In this document: piece after piece, positions 63,850-64,000 of the stretch
Layout of the letters: each line of letters starts with the position of its first letter
Numbering within the stretch: position 1 is the stretch's first letter
From: Leptolyngbya sp. PCC 6406
Lineage (GTDB): Bacteria > Cyanobacteriota > Cyanobacteriia > Phormidesmidales > Phormidesmidaceae
Direction of reading: 5' to 3'
Length of the DNA stretch: 64,000 nt
Assembly: GCF_000332095.2 (NCBI RefSeq)
Contig: NZ_KI913951.1
Coordinates: forward strand, 32,497 to 96,496
Made by a program: the position numbers and the translations under genes
The notes under the pieces: model-generated
Told to the model about the DNA's origin: nothing
Seen by the model: only the letters and a program-made list of their open reading frames with translations
Database searches by the model: none

Positions 63850-64000
63850 GTAAGCCTTCAGGGGTTCACGAAGAATTAAGGGTTCCAGGGTCTCGATAGG
63901 GGTTAAGGTAGGCTCATGAGTGAAGGCAACGAGCCCACCATAGACATCGGCGGCATCTCCATTTCTGTGTCAGATTGGGATGCCACCCCGGCTAGCGTAA
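63850..64000 (+). mobile_element. Left end of a second IS66-like element (partial)
   Basis: The sequence changes abruptly to GTAAGCCTTCAGGGGTT; GTAAGC is a common start of IS66-family inverted repeats. The element runs off the window. It differs from the two 1579-bp copies. Confidence 0.55.
63916..64000 (+). CDS. Start of IS66-like transposase gene (partial)
   Basis: An ATG at 63916 opens MSEGNEPTIDIGG...VSDWDATPASV and continues past the window edge. SDWDATPASV recalls the opening of many cyanobacterial IS66 transposases. Only 28 codons are visible, so the family call rests on this motif and on the GTAAGC end. Confidence 0.45.
   Translation, partial: MSEGNEPTIDIGGISISVSDWDATPASV

Noticed and set aside
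56000..64000. Prophage origin of the reverse-transcriptase region
   Set aside because: No capsid, tail, terminase, integrase or lysis genes are present; the gene order is that of a vWA-MoxR-VMAP system.
1..64000. tRNA or rRNA genes as integration sites
   Set aside because: No cloverleaf-like segment with a TTCGA/GGTTCGA arm context or rRNA signature was recognised by eye. A covariance-model scan would be needed to be sure.

Overview
The window reads as accessory, plasmid-type DNA of a cyanobacterium. The GCGATCGC (HIP1) octamer is frequent, a CyRepA1-type replication protein is present, and many families are typical of filamentous cyanobacteria (Uma2, DUF433/DUF5615, UPF0175, VMAP/vWA/MoxR). 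A ParA/ParB pair, a VirD4-type coupling protein and VirB9/VirB10-like genes support a large, once conjugative plasmid. A plasmid-derived chromosomal island cannot be excluded. No rRNA, tRNA or CRISPR array was seen.

Layout. 1-4.4 kb: a bacterial dynamin-like GTPase gene split by an IS66-family element exactly before its P-loop, a 126-bp MITE, and a small Pepco-like conflict gene. 4.5-9.7 kb: a DUF1016/YhcG nuclease with a mutated catalytic lysine and CyRepA1, with a candidate antisense RNA in the rep leader. 9.7-12.5 kb: a helix-turn-helix protein and decayed toxin-antitoxin loci. 12.6-14.6 kb: a pentapeptide-repeat membrane protein bracketed by 86-bp direct repeats. 14.7-18.5 kb: a membrane protein and a DGPF/GST/ECF42-type sigma cassette. 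18.5-23 kb: an IS1634-family element in a gene remnant, then a large Mrr-like nuclease protein. 23-30 kb: plasmid backbone genes of unknown role, including a membrane-anchored coiled-coil ATPase. 30-35 kb: a GmrSD-type DUF262 restriction gene bracketed by copies of a small gene's 3' end, two Uma2 proteins and a second 126-bp MITE. 35-38.7 kb: LysR/dehydrogenase pair, group II intron fragment and one intact DUF5615/DUF433 module. 39-41 kb: parAB with two near-identical parS-like palindromes. 41-46 kb: a dinD remnant, an insertion sequence and the type IV secretion genes. 46.3-55.6 kb: a second identical IS66 copy, an OLD-like ATPase/TOPRIM nuclease and the 3' part of a giant Strawberry-notch-like helicase gene.

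56-64 kb is the most striking region. It encodes EAD1-trypsin, a small membrane protein, EAD1-VMAP, a MoxR ATPase and a vWA protein ending in a formylglycine-generating-enzyme (C-type lectin) fold. An Avd-like protein and a reverse transcriptase follow directly. This is a vWA-MoxR-VMAP ternary conflict system whose sensor 3' end looks like the variable region of a diversity-generating retroelement (DGR). The reverse transcriptase is cut after about 188 codons by another IS66-like left end, so in this isolate the diversifier is probably switched off. The template repeat was not found in the window.

Taken together this is a mosaic of conflict and defence genes, several of them AT-richer than the backbone, embedded in a replication/partition/conjugation backbone that is being eroded by insertion sequences, MITEs and repeat-mediated deletions. 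All functional statements rest on reading motifs by eye; no database search was possible.
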